DNA from: Stutzerimonas stutzeri
GTDB lineage: Bacteria > Pseudomonadota > Gammaproteobacteria > Pseudomonadales > Pseudomonadaceae
Reading direction: 5' to 3'
Assembly (NCBI RefSeq): GCF_019090095.1
Contig: NZ_JAGQFP010000001.1
Coordinates: forward strand, 1,488,001-1,552,000
Length of the DNA stretch: 64,000 nt
Part shown: positions 17,884-28,222 of the stretch, in pieces
Layout of the letters: the number at the start of each line of letters is the position of its first letter
Numbering within the stretch: position 1 is the first letter of the stretch
Made by a program: the position numbers and the translations under genes
The notes under the pieces: generated by a model
Databases searched by the model: none
The model's input: only the letters and a program-made list of their open reading frames with translations
Told to the model about the DNA's origin: nothing

Positions 17884-17889
17884 TACAAT
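17884..17889 (+). promoter_or_regulatory. -10-like TACAAT upstream of rlhA
   Basis: TTTACAATGCGCGCC stands 34 bp before the rlhA start, a common sigma-70 -10 pattern in pseudomonads. No clear -35 was found at 17 bp. Confidence 0.4.
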
Positions 17890-17922
17890 GCGCGCCTTTC
17901 GATCTGCACCCGGTCCGCGCCC

Positions 17923-19923
17923 ATGTCCTTGCCCAAGCACCATCTCGAACTGCTCTCCCCCGCTCGGGACACCACCATCGCTCGCGAGGCCATCCTGCAT
18001 GGCGCCGACGCGGTGTACATCGGCGGGCCGAGTTTCGGTGCCCGGCACAACGCCGAGAACAGCGTGGCAGACATCGCCGAGCTGGTGACATTCGCCCACC
18101 TGTTCCATGCGCGGGTGTTCGTGACCCTCAACACCATCCTGCATGACGACGAGCTGGAAGCCGCCCGCACCTTGATCTGGCAGCTGTATGAGATCGGTGT
18201 CGATGCGCTGATCGTGCAAGACATGGGCGTGATGGAAATGGACCTGCCGCCGATCGAAATCCATGCCAGCACCCAGACCGATATCCGCACGCTGGAGCGA
18301 GCGAAGTTTCTGTCGCAGGCCGGCTTTTCCCAGCTGGTGCTGGCGCGCGAGCTGAATCTGCAGGAAATCCGCGCCATCGCCGACGAGGTCGATTCGGCCA
18401 TCGAGTTCTTCATCCACGGCGCGCTGTGCGTGGCCTTTTCCGGGCAATGCAACATCTCTCACGCGCAGACCGGCCGCAGCGCCAACCGCGGCGACTGCTC
18501 GCAGGCCTGCCGCCTGCCCTACACCTTGAAGGACGACAAGGGCCAGGTGGTCGCGTTCGAAAAACACCTCTTGTCCATGAAGGACAACAACCAGAGCGCC
18601 AACCTGCGCGCGCTGGTCGATGCCGGCGTGCGTTCATTCAAGATCGAAGGCCGCTACAAGGATGTGAGCTACGTGAAGAACATCACCGCTTACTATCGCC
18701 AGCGCCTGGACGACATCCTCGAGGGCCGCCCCGATCTGGCCCGCGCCTCCAGCGGCCGCACCGATCATTTCTTCGTACCGGACCCGGACAAGACCTTCCA
18801 CCGTGGCAGCACGGACTACTTCGTCACCGACCGCAAGATCGACATCGGCGCCTTCGATTCGCCGACCTTCACCGGTCTCGCCGTGGGCGAAGTGCTCAAG
18901 GTCGGCAAGCATGACCTGACCGTGCAGACCCGCGAACCGCTGTCCAACGGTGACGGCCTGAACGTGCTGGTCAAACGCGAAGTGGTGGGTTTCCGCGCCA
19001 GCGTGGTCGAGCAGCTGAGTCAGTTCGAAGAAGACGGCCAACCGCTGTGGCAGTACCGCGTCGAGCCCAATGAAATGCCTGCGGCGATCCGCCAGCTACG
19101 CCCGAACCATCCGCTGAACCGCAACCTTGATCACAATTGGCAGCAAGCGCTGCTCAAGACCTCTGCCGAGCGCCGCGTCGGCGTGCGCTGGCTGGCCAAA
19201 CTGCGCGCCGATGAGCTCGAGCTACATGTCACCAGCGAAGAAGGCGCCTACGCCACGGTTTCGCTGGCTGGCCCCTTCGGTGAAGCGAAGAAGCCGGAAC
19301 AGGTGCCCGGCCAGATCGCCGACCTGTTGAGCCAGCTGGGCACGACCCTCTACCACGCCGAAGAAGTGGAGGTGGATGCACCGCAGGCCTTCTTTATCCC
19401 CAACTCCCAGCTCAAGGCCTTGCGCCGCGAAGCCATCGAGGCGCTGACCGAAGCCCGCGAAGCGATTCGCCCACTGGGCAGCCGCAAGGCCGTCAGCGTG
19501 CCGCCACCGGTCTATCCGGAAGCGCACCTGTCGTTCCTCTACAACGTCTACAACGAGAAAGCCCGGGCCTTCTATCACCGCTACGGCGTACAGCTGATCG
19601 ACGCGGCCTACGAGGCCCACGAGGAAACCGGCGAAGTGCCGGTGATGATCACCAAGCACTGCCTGCGCTTCTCTTTCAACCTGTGCCCGAAACAGGCCAA
19701 GGGCGTCACCGGCGTGCGCACCAAGGTCGCGCCGATGCAGCTGGTGCATGGCGACGAAGTCCTGACCCTGAAATTCGACTGCAAACCGTGCGAGATGCAC
19801 GTGATCGGCAAGATCAAGGGCAATATCCTCAACCTGCCACAACCGGGCAGCGCCAGCAGCGTGGTCGGCCACATCACGCCGGCTGACCTGATGAAGACCA
19901 TCCGCCGCTCGCCCCAGGGCTAA
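17923..19923 (+). CDS. rlhA: 23S rRNA 5-hydroxycytidine C2501 synthase RlhA (U32 family)
   Basis: A 666-residue protein that follows E. coli RlhA (YdcP) almost collinearly: HLELLSPARDTTIAREAI, HGADAVYIGGPSFGARHNAE, HASTQTDIRTLERAKFLS, FFIHGALCVAFSGQC, SANRGDCSQACRLPY and the C-terminal KHCLRFSFNLCPKQAKG and LKFDCKPCEMHVIGKI. Conserved cysteines in GDCSQAC, FNLCP and KPCEM are those expected to bind an iron-sulfur cluster. Length matches RlhA rather than the shorter TrhP/YegQ (about 450). It hydroxylates C2501 of 23S rRNA from a prephenate-dependent route. Followed at once by a REP array. Confidence 0.95.
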   Translation: MSLPKHHLELLSPARDTTIAREAILHGADAVYIGGPSFGARHNAENSVADIAELVTFAHLFHARVFVTLNTILHDDELEAARTLIWQLYEIGVDALIVQDMGVMEMDLPPIEIHASTQTDIRTLERAKFLSQAGFSQLVLARELNLQEIRAIADEVDSAIEFFIHGALCVAFSGQCNISHAQTGRSANRGDCSQACRLPYTLKDDKGQVVAFEKHLLSMKDNNQSANLRALVDAGVRSFKIEGRYKDVSYVKNITAYYRQRLDDILEGRPDLARASSGRTDHFFVPDPDKTFHRGSTDYFVTDRKIDIGAFDSPTFTGLAVGEVLKVGKHDLTVQTREPLSNGDGLNVLVKREVVGFRASVVEQLSQFEEDGQPLWQYRVEPNEMPAAIRQLRPNHPLNRNLDHNWQQALLKTSAERRVGVRWLAKLRADELELHVTSEEGAYATVSLAGPFGEAKKPEQVPGQIADLLSQLGTTLYHAEEVEVDAPQAFFIPNSQLKALRREAIEALTEAREAIRPLGSRKAVSVPPPVYPEAHLSFLYNVYNEKARAFYHRYGVQLIDAAYEAHEETGEVPVMITKHCLRFSFNLCPKQAKGVTGVRTKVAPMQLVHGDEVLTLKFDCKPCEMHVIGKIKGNILNLPQPGSASSVVGHITPADLMKTIRRSPQG

Positions 19924-19930
19924 CGCCCTT

Positions 19931-21156
19931 TCCGCTTCGCCCCGAGGTCGGGGCTCCTACAACGGCCGCCGCTGCACAACGCACCTCTGGGGGAGCCGCG
20001 ACCCGCGGCGAAAGAGCCCGCTGCAGCACCGTCAGCGCCCCGTTTGTACCCGATACCCACGGCCTGACCGATCCCGCTTCGCCCCGAGGTCGGGGCTCCT
20101 ACAACGGCCGCTGCTGCACGACGCACCTCTGGGGGAGCCGCGACCCGCGGCGAATACGGCCTCTGCGGCACCGTCAACGCCCCATTTGTACCCGATACCC
20201 ACGGCCTGACCGATCCCGCTTCGCCCCGAGGTCGGGGCTCCTACAACGGCCGCTGCTGCACGACGCACCTCTGGGGGAGCCGCGACCCGCGGCGAATATG
20301 GCCTCTGCGGCACCGTCAACGCGCCGTTTTGTGCCCGATACCCACGGCCTGACCGATCCCGCTTCGCCCCGAGGTCGGGGCTCCTACAACGGCCGCCGCT
20401 GCACAACGCACCTCTGTGGGAGCCGCGACCCGCGGCGAATACGGCCTCTGCGACACCGTCAAAGCCCCGTTTTGTGCCCGATACCCACGGCCTGAGCGAT
20501 CCCGCTTCGCCCCGAGGTCGGGGCTCCTACAACGGCCGCCGCTGCACGACGCACCTCTGTGGGAGCCGCGACCCGCGGCGAAAGCGCCCGCTGCAGCACC
20601 GTCAAAGCCCCGTTTTGTGCCCGATACCCACGGCCTGACCGATCCCGCTTCGCCCCGAGGTCGGGGCTCCTACAACGGCCGCCGCTGCACAACGCACCTC
20701 TGTGGGAGCCGCGACCCGCGGCGAATACGGCCTCTGCGACACCGTCAAAGCCCCGTTTTGTGCCCGATACCCACGGCCTGAGCGATCCCGCTTCGCCCCG
20801 AGGTCGGGGCTCCTACAACGGCCGCCGCTGCACAACGCACCTCTGTGGGAGCCGCGACCCGCGGCGAATACGGCCTCTGCGACACCGTCAACGCCCCGTT
20901 TTGTGCCCGATACCCACGGCCTGACCGATCCCGCTTCGCCCCGAGGGCGGGGCTCCCACAACGGCCGCGCTGCACAACGCACCTCTGTGGGAGCCACGAC
21001 CCGCGGCGAATACGGCCTCTGCGACACCGTCAAAGCCCCGTTTTGTGCCCGATACCCATGGCCTGACCGATCCCGCTTCGCCCCGAGGTCGGGGCTCCTA
21101 CAACGGCCGCCGCTGCACAACGCACCTCTGTGGGAGCCGCGACCCGCGGCGAATAC
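19931..21156. repeat. tandem REP-pair array, 9 units of 142-143 bp
   Basis: The string CCCGAGGTCGGGG recurs with starts near 19941, 20083, 20225, 20368, 20511, 20654, 20797, 20940 and 21082, a period of 142-143 bp. Each unit holds two inverted REP-like elements: one around TTCGCCCCGAGGTCGGGGC, the other around GGGAGCCGCGACCCGCGG. Each can form a hairpin (CCCCGA..TCGGGG and CCGCG..CGCGG). Units differ by point changes. Open frames inside the array are repetitive and encode no credible protein. Confidence 0.93.
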
Positions 21157-21289
21157 TTGGAAAACGCGAACGCGCGAGCCATTGGCCTTGTGACGAACCG
21201 CCTGTGTCCGGTACGTTCCAGCTGTCCGCATCGTCGTGCGGGCCAGAACAATAACCGGGCCGCTGCGTCCGCCTTGCAAGGAAAACTCA

Positions 21290-22066
21290 ATGAGATCTCT
21301 GATTGCGGCCGGCATCTTGCTGGCCAGCGGCGCGAGTGTCGCCGCGCCCGCCCCTTCGCTGCTCGATGACGTCCAGCAGCGCGGCACCCTGAAGGTCTGC
21401 ACCACCGGCGACTACAAGCCCTACACCTTCCTGCGCGATGACAAGCAGTACGAGGGGATCGATATCGCCCTGGCCGAATCGCTGGCCAAGAGTCTGGGCG
21501 TGAAAGTCGAGTGGGTGCCGACCACCTGGAAGACGCTGATGCCGGATTTTCTCGAGCAGTGCGACATGGCGGTGGGCGGCGTGTCGATCTCGCTCGAACG
21601 GCAGAAGAAGGCGTTCTTCAGCGATCCGATTGCGGTTGACGGCAAGATCCCCTTCGTCCGCTGCGATGAGGTCGACAAGTACCAGACCATCGAACAGCTC
21701 AACCAGCCGTCGGTCCGTCTGATCGAACCGCCGGGAGGCACCAACGAGGCGTTCGTCCATCGCGAACTGCCCAAGGCGCAGCTGGAGCTGTTCCACGACA
21801 ACACGGTGATCTTCAAGTCGGTGGCCGACAACAAGGCCGACGTGATGATCACCGACTCGTCCGAGGCGCAGTACCAGCAGCGCAACTACCCGACGCTGTG
21901 CGCGGTGAACCCCGACAAACCGCTGCAGTACAGCGAAAAGGCCTTCCTGCTGCCGCGCGGCGACGTGGCGTTCAAGGCCTATGTCGATCAGTGGCTGCAC
22001 CTGACCAAGGCCACCGGCGAATACCAGCGCATCGCCGACACCTGGCTGGCCAAGCCCGAGCGCTAG
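21290..22066 (+). CDS. periplasmic solute-binding-fold protein, cyclohexadienyl dehydratase (PheC)-like
   Basis: The ATG at 21290 has AAGGAAAAC upstream and gives 258 residues with a signal peptide cleaved near VAA-P20. The type II binding-protein fold is seen in LKVCTTGDYKPYTFLRDD, GGVSISLERQKKAFFSDP, DGKIPFVRC, EPPGGTNEAF and ITDSSEAQYQQ. It follows P. aeruginosa PheC through the whole length, and the Lys of DGK, Asn of GGTNE and Glu of DSSEAQ that act in that enzyme are kept. It could therefore be a prephenate/arogenate dehydratase acting in the periplasm, or an amino-acid-binding protein; no permease or ATPase gene is adjacent, which favours the enzyme. Confidence 0.8.
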   Translation: MRSLIAAGILLASGASVAAPAPSLLDDVQQRGTLKVCTTGDYKPYTFLRDDKQYEGIDIALAESLAKSLGVKVEWVPTTWKTLMPDFLEQCDMAVGGVSISLERQKKAFFSDPIAVDGKIPFVRCDEVDKYQTIEQLNQPSVRLIEPPGGTNEAFVHRELPKAQLELFHDNTVIFKSVADNKADVMITDSSEAQYQQRNYPTLCAVNPDKPLQYSEKAFLLPRGDVAFKAYVDQWLHLTKATGEYQRIADTWLAKPER

Positions 22067-22073
22067 GCCTTCG

Positions 22074-23698
22074 TCAGGTCTTGAAACGCAGGGCCAGCTG
22101 ATTGAGGTCGGTCGCCAGCCGCGCCAGTTCCTCACTGGCTGCGGCGGTCTGGTGGGCACCGGTCGCCGACTGGATCGACAAATCGCGGATGGTCATCAGG
22201 CTGCGGTCCACTTCGCGGGCAACCTGTGCCTGTTGTTCGGCTGCTGTCGCGATCATCACGGTGCGCTCGTTGATCGTCACCACCGACGCCGCGATGGTAT
22301 CGAGCATGGTTCCGGCTTCGCGGGCGACGTCCAGCGTCTTGCGCGCCTCGTTCGTGCTCAGCACGGTGGCTTCGACGGCGCTTTGCGTGCCGCTCTGGAT
22401 CGCGGTGATCATCAGTTCGATCTCATGGGTCGACTGACCGGTGCGGTGAGCGAGCGCCCTGACCTCATCGGCCACCACGGCGAAGCCACGGCCCTGATCC
22501 CCGGCACGCGCGGCCTCGATCGCCGCGTTCAAGGCAAGCAGGTTGGTCTGCTCGGCAATGGTACGAATTACGTCGAGTACCTTGCTGATGTCTCGGGCCT
22601 GGCCGGCAAGTCCTTGAACGTGCTCACCGGTATCGCTGATGCGCGCCGAGAGGTTGTTGATAGCGCTGACGGTTTCGTTGACGCGCCGGCGCCCGGCTTC
22701 GGCCGCCTCCGTGGAGTCCCGTACGCTGTCGGACGTCGAGGCGGCGTTGCTGGCGACCTCCTCGATGGCCGCGGTCATCTCGTTGACCGCCGTGGCAGCC
22801 AGTTCGACCTGTTCGTTCTGCCGCTGCAAACCGCGGTGCCCTCATGGGCGACGCTGGTCATTTCCTCGGTCGCTGTCGCCAGCTGGGTCGAGGAGTCACC
22901 GATGTGCCTGAGCGTGTCGCGCAAGGTGGCCTGCATGGTGGCCAGCGCCGACAGCAGGCGGGCCGGTTCGTCGGAGCCTTCTACCCGGATCGGCTGGCTC
23001 AGGTCTGCCGCGGCGATGCCTTCAGCGACCCGTACGGCCTGCCCGAGCGGCGTGGTGATGCTGCGCGTAAAGACGATCGCCAACCCCAGCGTGGCGAGCA
23101 CCGCGAAGCCCATCGCGCCGGACAGCACCCATAAGCTGCTCTGGTATACGGCACCGGCCGATGCACCGGACTGCTTGGCGCCGTCGTCGTTGTACGCCGT
23201 CAAGGCCTGCAGCGCCTCGTTGATGGCCACCGCTTGCTCGCGCATCCCGCCATTGAACAGCGCGACAGCACCCTGGGTATCCCCGGCGTCGATCGAGGCG
23301 AGCAGCCGATCCAGCGACTGGCTGTAGCCTTCGACCGTCGTTTGTACAGTGCGCGCCAGCTGGCGTTCATGCTTGTCGATCACGGGCGAGGCCAGATAGG
23401 CGTCGATTTGCGCCATGACGTTCGCCCGGCGCTGTTTGACTTCGGGCGCCGCACGGGTGACCGTGCCATCGGCCGATGGGATCAACGACCGCGCCACCAT
23501 CAATCGCAAATCCTGAACTTCGGCTCGAAGCCGGCCAGAATCGCGGACGCCAACGAGCCAGTTCGTTTCGATGACCTGCTCCGTTTCGCGCAACGCCTGG
23601 ACCTGCACCAGCGAAAAGCAACCAACGAACAACAGCAACAACGTGATCGCCGAGAAGCTGACGGCAGCTCGGGTTGAAACATTCAGAGAGCGGAACAT
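22074..23698 (-). pseudogene. methyl-accepting chemotaxis protein, single-base frameshift
   Basis: Two frames together encode one chemoreceptor of about 541 residues. The 5' part, from ATG 23698, carries TM1 (AVSFSAITLLLLFVGCFSLV), a four-helix-bundle-type periplasmic region, TM2 (LWVLSGAMGFAVLATLGLAI) and HAMP, then runs SVAHEGTA. The 3' part resumes [18 protein letters not shown] and includes [20 protein letters not shown]. The join needs one extra C in the + strand near 22831-22832 (CCGCGG in place of CCCGCGG). It is either a true null allele or a sequencing error; the 3' frame has no credible ribosome site, so as written no full receptor is made. Confidence 0.85.
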
Positions 23699-24047
23699 GG
23701 GGCACCATGGAGGGAGGCATCGGAACAGGGCTGCGCCGAAACTGCGACAAAGTGTTTCACTGGCCATTTGCCTGTACAAGATCCGGTGATCGAAAACTGC
23801 TCAATCTCAGACCAAAGAACTAGGAAATGCGGCGCATATGAAGACGCGACGCAGCAGGGTCCTTTCCAGGCGCAATGACCCGTAGATTGTGTCGATCGCG
23901 CCGATAGCGTCCCGCGCGATCCAGGCGCAGCGCTATAGTCATGAGCTGCCGGCGTCGGTCGCTGAGAGGGCACGACTCGCCTTCTTTCGCGCGCGCAGCC
24001 GCTTGGCAATAATCACGAGCGCCCCCTGTACAACTTTAAGGATCGAC
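23699..24047. other. divergent intergenic region, no gene seen
   Basis: A 349-bp gap between the frameshifted chemoreceptor and the RlpA-like lipoprotein, so it should hold two divergent promoters. The frames present lack ribosome sites and family resemblance. No repeat or hairpin stood out. Confidence 0.5.
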
Positions 24048-24458
24048 ATGCGCACCTGGCAGACCCGATGGATAACCGCCGCGCTCTTCTGCCTGGCCAT
24101 GGCCGGCTGCACCACGGCTCCGCAACAGCCAAAGCCGGACCAGACGACGCCTGCTGGCGCCGGCCAGCCGATCGGTTCGGGCAAGGCGTCGTATTACGGC
24201 AGCCAGCACCACAACAAGCTGACCGCCAGCGGCGAACGCTTCGACCAGCATGCATTGACCGCGGCGCATCGCACCTTGCCGTTCGGTACGCGGATCAGGG
24301 TGACCAACACCCGCAATGGCAAAAGCGTGGTGGTCCGCGTCAATGATCGCGGTCCGTTCGTGCGCAACCGTATCGTCGATCTGTCCAGGGCCGCGTTCGA
24401 GGCCATCGCCAATCCGCGTGTGGGTGTCATTCCGGTGCGCATCGAAAAGCTCGATTGA
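24048..24458 (+). CDS. RlpA-like lipoprotein (double-psi beta-barrel)
   Basis: The ATG at 24048 gives 136 residues starting with a lipoprotein signal (LFCLAMAGC, lipid-modified Cys21). The rest is a double-psi beta-barrel of the RlpA family: GKASYYGSQHHNKLTASGER, LPFGTRIRVTNTRNGKSV, VRVNDRGPFV and IVDLSRAAFEAI. The Asp of NDRGPF is the expected catalytic-type residue of RlpA lytic transglycosylases. It lacks the SPOR domain of full-length RlpA (over 300 residues in P. aeruginosa), so it is a short paralogue rather than the septal enzyme. The location is likely the outer membrane periplasmic face. Confidence 0.9.
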   Translation: MRTWQTRWITAALFCLAMAGCTTAPQQPKPDQTTPAGAGQPIGSGKASYYGSQHHNKLTASGERFDQHALTAAHRTLPFGTRIRVTNTRNGKSVVVRVNDRGPFVRNRIVDLSRAAFEAIANPRVGVIPVRIEKLD

Positions 24459-24541
24459 GCTTCGATCGGCGCTGGCGGGCGTCAAGTATGGCGGCGGTGT
24501 GCCGATAGAGTCGCATCTCCTCCCCACTTCCCGGTGCTTGC

Positions 24542-25855
24542 ATGTTCAACGGACAACTCAAAAAACAACTCGTGGAACAAGCCGCCGAGCTGGCTCTGCT
24601 GCGCCAGCTGCACGACCGCATGGCAGAAACGCTGCTGTCGGTCACGCTGGACCGCGAGTTTCGAATGGTGGACGTCAATCGGAAGTTCGCCGATGCGCTC
24701 GGCTATCGGGTCGACCAACTGGTGGGCCGACCGATGGCTGAAATCGTGCCGGCCTATGTCACCGGTCTGCCGTGTTTCCGCGACTTCCGTGCCGCGGTGG
24801 CCCGGCTTTCCCCGATCGGCGACGACTACCGCTACCTGCGTGCCGACGGCAGCCTGGCGTGGCTGCATGTCGACTGGTATCCGATCCGTGACACCGCCGG
24901 CGGCCTGCTGGATATCCGCGGCTTCGCCCGGGAGGTAACCCGCGAATTGCAACAGGCGAAGGAAAACGAAGCCTTCATCACCGCGCTGCTTCGCTCCACG
25001 GCGGTCATCCAGTTCAACCTTGACGGCACGGTGGTCACCGCCAACGAGCAGTTCCTGCAAGGCATGGGCTATTCGCTCAAGCAGATCGTCGGCAAGCATC
25101 ACCGCATGTTCTGCTCGCCCGAGGAAGCGTCCTCCCCGCAGTACAAGCAGTTCTGGGAAACCCTCAACCGCGGTGAATTCGTGGCCGATCGCTTCAAACG
25201 CATCGACAGCATGGGCCGGGAAGTCTGGTTGGAAGCCAGCTACAACCCGGTTCACGACACCGAAGGCAAGCTCTGCAGAGTGGTCAAGTTCGCCAGCGTC
25301 GTGACCGATCAGGTCGCCCGAGAAACCGAGGTGCGCGAAGCCGCCAGCATCGCCTATGACGTATCGCGGCAGACCGACACCAGCGCCGAGCGTGGCGCCA
25401 TCGTGGTCAGGGATACCGTCACCACCATGCAGCGCATCGCCGAGGAGGTGGAATCGGCAACCCACGGGATCGAGGCGTTGGGCCAGCAGTCCCAGCTGAT
25501 CAGCTCCATCGTCCAGACCATCGGCGGCATTGCCGCGCAGACCAACCTGCTGGCGCTCAACGCTGCGATCGAAGCGGCGCGCGCCGGCGAACAGGGCCGC
25601 GGCTTCGCGGTGGTGGCCGACGAGGTGCGCCAGCTCGCCGGCCGCACCAGTGCGGCCACGGAAGAAATCGTCAGCGTGGTACAGAAAAACCAGGCGCTGG
25701 TCGACGACGCCGTTCGCGAGATGGCAGCCAGCCGCGAACAGGCCGCCCAGGGCCTGTCATTGGCCAACCAGGCCGGCGCGGTGATCGTCGAGATTCAGGA
25801 TGGTGCCAAGCAGGTAGTCGACGCGGTCGGGCGCTTCGCCAACGAACTCAAGTAA
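24542..25855 (+). CDS. soluble PAS-PAS methyl-accepting chemotaxis protein
   Basis: A 437-residue receptor with no membrane helices. PAS1 is at about residues 25-130 ([21 protein letters not shown]), PAS2 at about 145-255 ([20 protein letters not shown]), with PAC-type [15 protein letters not shown]. The signalling domain follows with [20 protein letters not shown] and a shortened coiled coil. The architecture matches P. aeruginosa BdlA (PAS-PAS-MCP, about 417 residues), which links redox or nutrient cues to biofilm dispersal; function by orthology is not certain. No chemotaxis genes are adjacent. Confidence 0.9.
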   Translation: MFNGQLKKQLVEQAAELALLRQLHDRMAETLLSVTLDREFRMVDVNRKFADALGYRVDQLVGRPMAEIVPAYVTGLPCFRDFRAAVARLSPIGDDYRYLRADGSLAWLHVDWYPIRDTAGGLLDIRGFAREVTRELQQAKENEAFITALLRSTAVIQFNLDGTVVTANEQFLQGMGYSLKQIVGKHHRMFCSPEEASSPQYKQFWETLNRGEFVADRFKRIDSMGREVWLEASYNPVHDTEGKLCRVVKFASVVTDQVARETEVREAASIAYDVSRQTDTSAERGAIVVRDTVTTMQRIAEEVESATHGIEALGQQSQLISSIVQTIGGIAAQTNLLALNAAIEAARAGEQGRGFAVVADEVRQLAGRTSAATEEIVSVVQKNQALVDDAVREMAASREQAAQGLSLANQAGAVIVEIQDGAKQVVDAVGRFANELK

Positions 25856-25942
25856 CCCAGCGGCAAGGCTGATGATCGCCGCCAGGCGGACCAGCTATCC
25901 TGACGAGGGAGCAATCCTAGCCTGAAGTCCTGCCGCGCTCCG

Positions 25943-27130
25943 TCAGAGCGCGGCGCTGCCCACCGGCTTGGCAAACCGATAGGTGGCGAAGCCGCACAGC
26001 ACGACGCCGCTCACCGCCAGCAGGCCGCCGACGATCCCGACGTGACCGAGACCCAGTTGCTGCGTGACCAGGCTGCCCAGCAGCGCACCGCCGCCGATGC
26101 CGACGTTGTAGATGCCCGAGAACATCGCCATCGCCACGTCGGTCGCATCGGACGCCAGATTGAGCACTTTGGCTTGCACCGCGAGACCGAAGCACATCCC
26201 GGCGATCCCCCAGATCACCACCAGGGTGCCCAGCAGCGAGCTGTCACGCGCGGCCGGCGCTAGCAACAGCAGGCAGGTCGCCATGACCGCGATGGCGGCG
26301 GTAGCGAAGCCCTTCGGATAGCGGTTGCTGTAGCGGCTGAAGAGCACCGACCCGAGGATGCCCGCACCGCCGAACAGCAACAGCAGCGCGGTGGTCATGT
26401 CGCCGCTCAGGTGAGCGATGGTCTGTGCAAACGGCTCGATGTAGGTGTAAGCGGTGAAATGCGCGGTGATCACCAGCGCCGTCAGCACATAGGCGGCGAC
26501 GAGCGCAGGTCGCCTGAACAGCAGCGGCAGGCTGCGCAGCGAGCCGGAATTCTGGCTCGGCAGCAGCGGCAGCGTGCGCGCCAGGCAGAGCACCACCAAC
26601 GCCGCGACCCCGGCAATCGACAGGAAGGTGGTACGCCAGTCCAGCAGCTCACCCACGACCCGCCCCAACGGGATGCCCAGCACCATGGCCAGCGCACTGC
26701 CGGTCGCCAGCAGGCCCAGGGCCTGCGCTTGCTTGCCCGGCGGAGCGACGCGCACGGCCAGCGACGCGGTGATCGACCAGAACACCGCATGCGCCAGCGC
26801 GATACCGATGCGGCTGACCATCAGCATGCCGAAGCTCGAGGCCACACTCGACACCAGGTGGCTGCCGATGAACACCACGAAGACGACGATCAGCAAGGTG
26901 CGACGCTCGATGTTGCGGGTCAGCAGCATCATCGGCAGCGACATCAGCGCCACGACCCAGGCGTAAATGGTCAGCATCAGCCCGACCTGCGATGGCGGCA
27001 TGTCGAACGAGCGGCCGATATCGCTGAGCAAGGCGACCGGGACGAATTCGGTGGTGTTGAAGATGAAAGCGGCCAAGGCCAGTGCGACGACACTGAGCCA
27101 ACGCCCGGCGTGGGTGTTCGATTCGTTCAT
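25943..27130 (-). CDS. sotB: MFS sugar/drug exporter SotB
   Basis: I choose the ATG at 27130 (395 residues), which removes a non-hydrophobic extension. Twelve helices are evident. The sequence tracks E. coli SotB (YdeA): [70 protein letters not shown] and [20 protein letters not shown]. SotB exports arabinose, IPTG and related sugars. The gene stands alone between a PAS chemoreceptor and a lipoprotein gene. Family assignment is strong; the natural substrate here is not shown. Confidence 0.92.
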   Translation of the reverse strand: MNESNTHAGRWLSVVALALAAFIFNTTEFVPVALLSDIGRSFDMPPSQVGLMLTIYAWVVALMSLPMMLLTRNIERRTLLIVVFVVFIGSHLVSSVASSFGMLMVSRIGIALAHAVFWSITASLAVRVAPPGKQAQALGLLATGSALAMVLGIPLGRVVGELLDWRTTFLSIAGVAALVVLCLARTLPLLPSQNSGSLRSLPLLFRRPALVAAYVLTALVITAHFTAYTYIEPFAQTIAHLSGDMTTALLLLFGGAGILGSVLFSRYSNRYPKGFATAAIAVMATCLLLLAPAARDSSLLGTLVVIWGIAGMCFGLAVQAKVLNLASDATDVAMAMFSGIYNVGIGGGALLGSLVTQQLGLGHVGIVGGLLAVSGVVLCGFATYRFAKPVGSAAL

Positions 27131-27544
27131 GTAAGCGATGTCTGGCGTGCGATCCAGTCGGCATGTGCAGCGCGCCACGCGGCGCACCACAGCGTGGCGA
27201 CTGAGCGGATAAAAAGAAAAGAGTGACCGGCCCTGCTTGACCACAACGCATGCAGCCCGCGGCTCGGGTAAGCGCGGGCTGGCAGGAAGCAATCGGGAAT
27301 TCGAAACGGGAAGCCGGAGCGGCGCGGATTCTACGCCCGCACCGTGCCGATGTCAGGCCAGGAAAGCGGTCCGCGACGAGCGGCGGACGCGATGATGCCG
27401 ACTGGCAGCCGGCACGGAGGGTAAACGTTAGCGATGACCGGGTTCGCCTGGATCACCCTCGCCCTTTCTCAGCGGGGCGAGGGGACGCGGCCGTGCGGAC
27501 CAAGACCGCGATGACAGCCCGCAACGACGCTCGCGCCAAGCGTT
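27131..27544. other. intergenic region, nothing recognised
   Basis: About 410 bp upstream of sotB. It should contain the sotB promoter, but no consensus elements, repeats or coding potential were convincing. Confidence 0.5.
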
Positions 27545-27982
27545 TTACTGGCCGAAATACGCCTGCGCTCGCGCGGCTTCGGCAGCCGTGGGCGTGTAGC
27601 TGGTCCACTGATCGCTTTCGTTCTTCTTGTAGCGCACGACGCCTTGCGCCACGTCGAACTCGTAGTAGGGATAGACCTCGCGCAGGTTGTAGAAGGCCGC
27701 CGGCGCGAAGAACAGGATGTCGGCGATCAGGTAGCCCTTGTTGAACTTGAGCGGCACCAGGCCGTACATCGGTTCCATGCCTTCTTGTGTGGCGCGGAAG
27801 CGGTACTGGCCGAAGCTGGTGGCTTTGTAGGTCTTGCTGACCGGGTTCTTCAGCACCAGCGGTGCGTCATCGTTGATTTTCACCGCCAGGCTCGGGTCGC
27901 TCGAGCGCAGAGACGTCGTGGCGGTACAGGCGGACAGCAGCGCGGCGGTTAGCGGCAGTGCCAGGAGTCGCTTCATGTTCAT
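27545..27982 (-). CDS. hypothetical lipoprotein
   Basis: A 145-residue protein from ATG 27982 (MNMKRLLALP), with a second ATG two codons later as an alternative. The N terminus is a lipoprotein signal with lipobox LLSAC. The rest has VKINDDAPLVLKNPVSK and FNKGYLIADILFFAPAAFYNLRE, the latter a short hydrophobic patch found in small outer-membrane lipoproteins of pseudomonads. The C terminus is charged with no known motif. No family is named; localisation to a membrane via lipid is the main inference. Confidence 0.8.
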   Translation of the reverse strand: MNMKRLLALPLTAALLSACTATTSLRSSDPSLAVKINDDAPLVLKNPVSKTYKATSFGQYRFRATQEGMEPMYGLVPLKFNKGYLIADILFFAPAAFYNLREVYPYYEFDVAQGVVRYKKNESDQWTSYTPTAAEAARAQAYFGQ

Positions 27983-28222
27983 CTTTTCAATCCCTTGCAG
28001 GTGGTAGGCGTGGACGACCCGACCGGCCCTACGCTGGGGTCCGGCGGCCATCCTTGGCGCGCGGCACTATAGGCCACGCAGGCCTGATGGCCAAGCGCTA
28101 CCAGCCGGCGCCGCGCGGTTCCCGATCGCCGGTCAGACGCAAGACGCCACTCGGCACCCGCCCGAAACTTTCCCGTCCCCTGTCAGCCGTATCTACACGA
28201 CCCATTGCTGACCGGAGTGCTT

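Noticed and set aside
19931..21156. CRISPR array
   Set aside because: Units are 142-143 bp with no short repeat and unique-spacer pattern, and no cas genes are present.
20602..21405. Long frames of both strands within the first REP array
   Set aside because: They are made of the same repeat translated several times and share no signature with real proteins.
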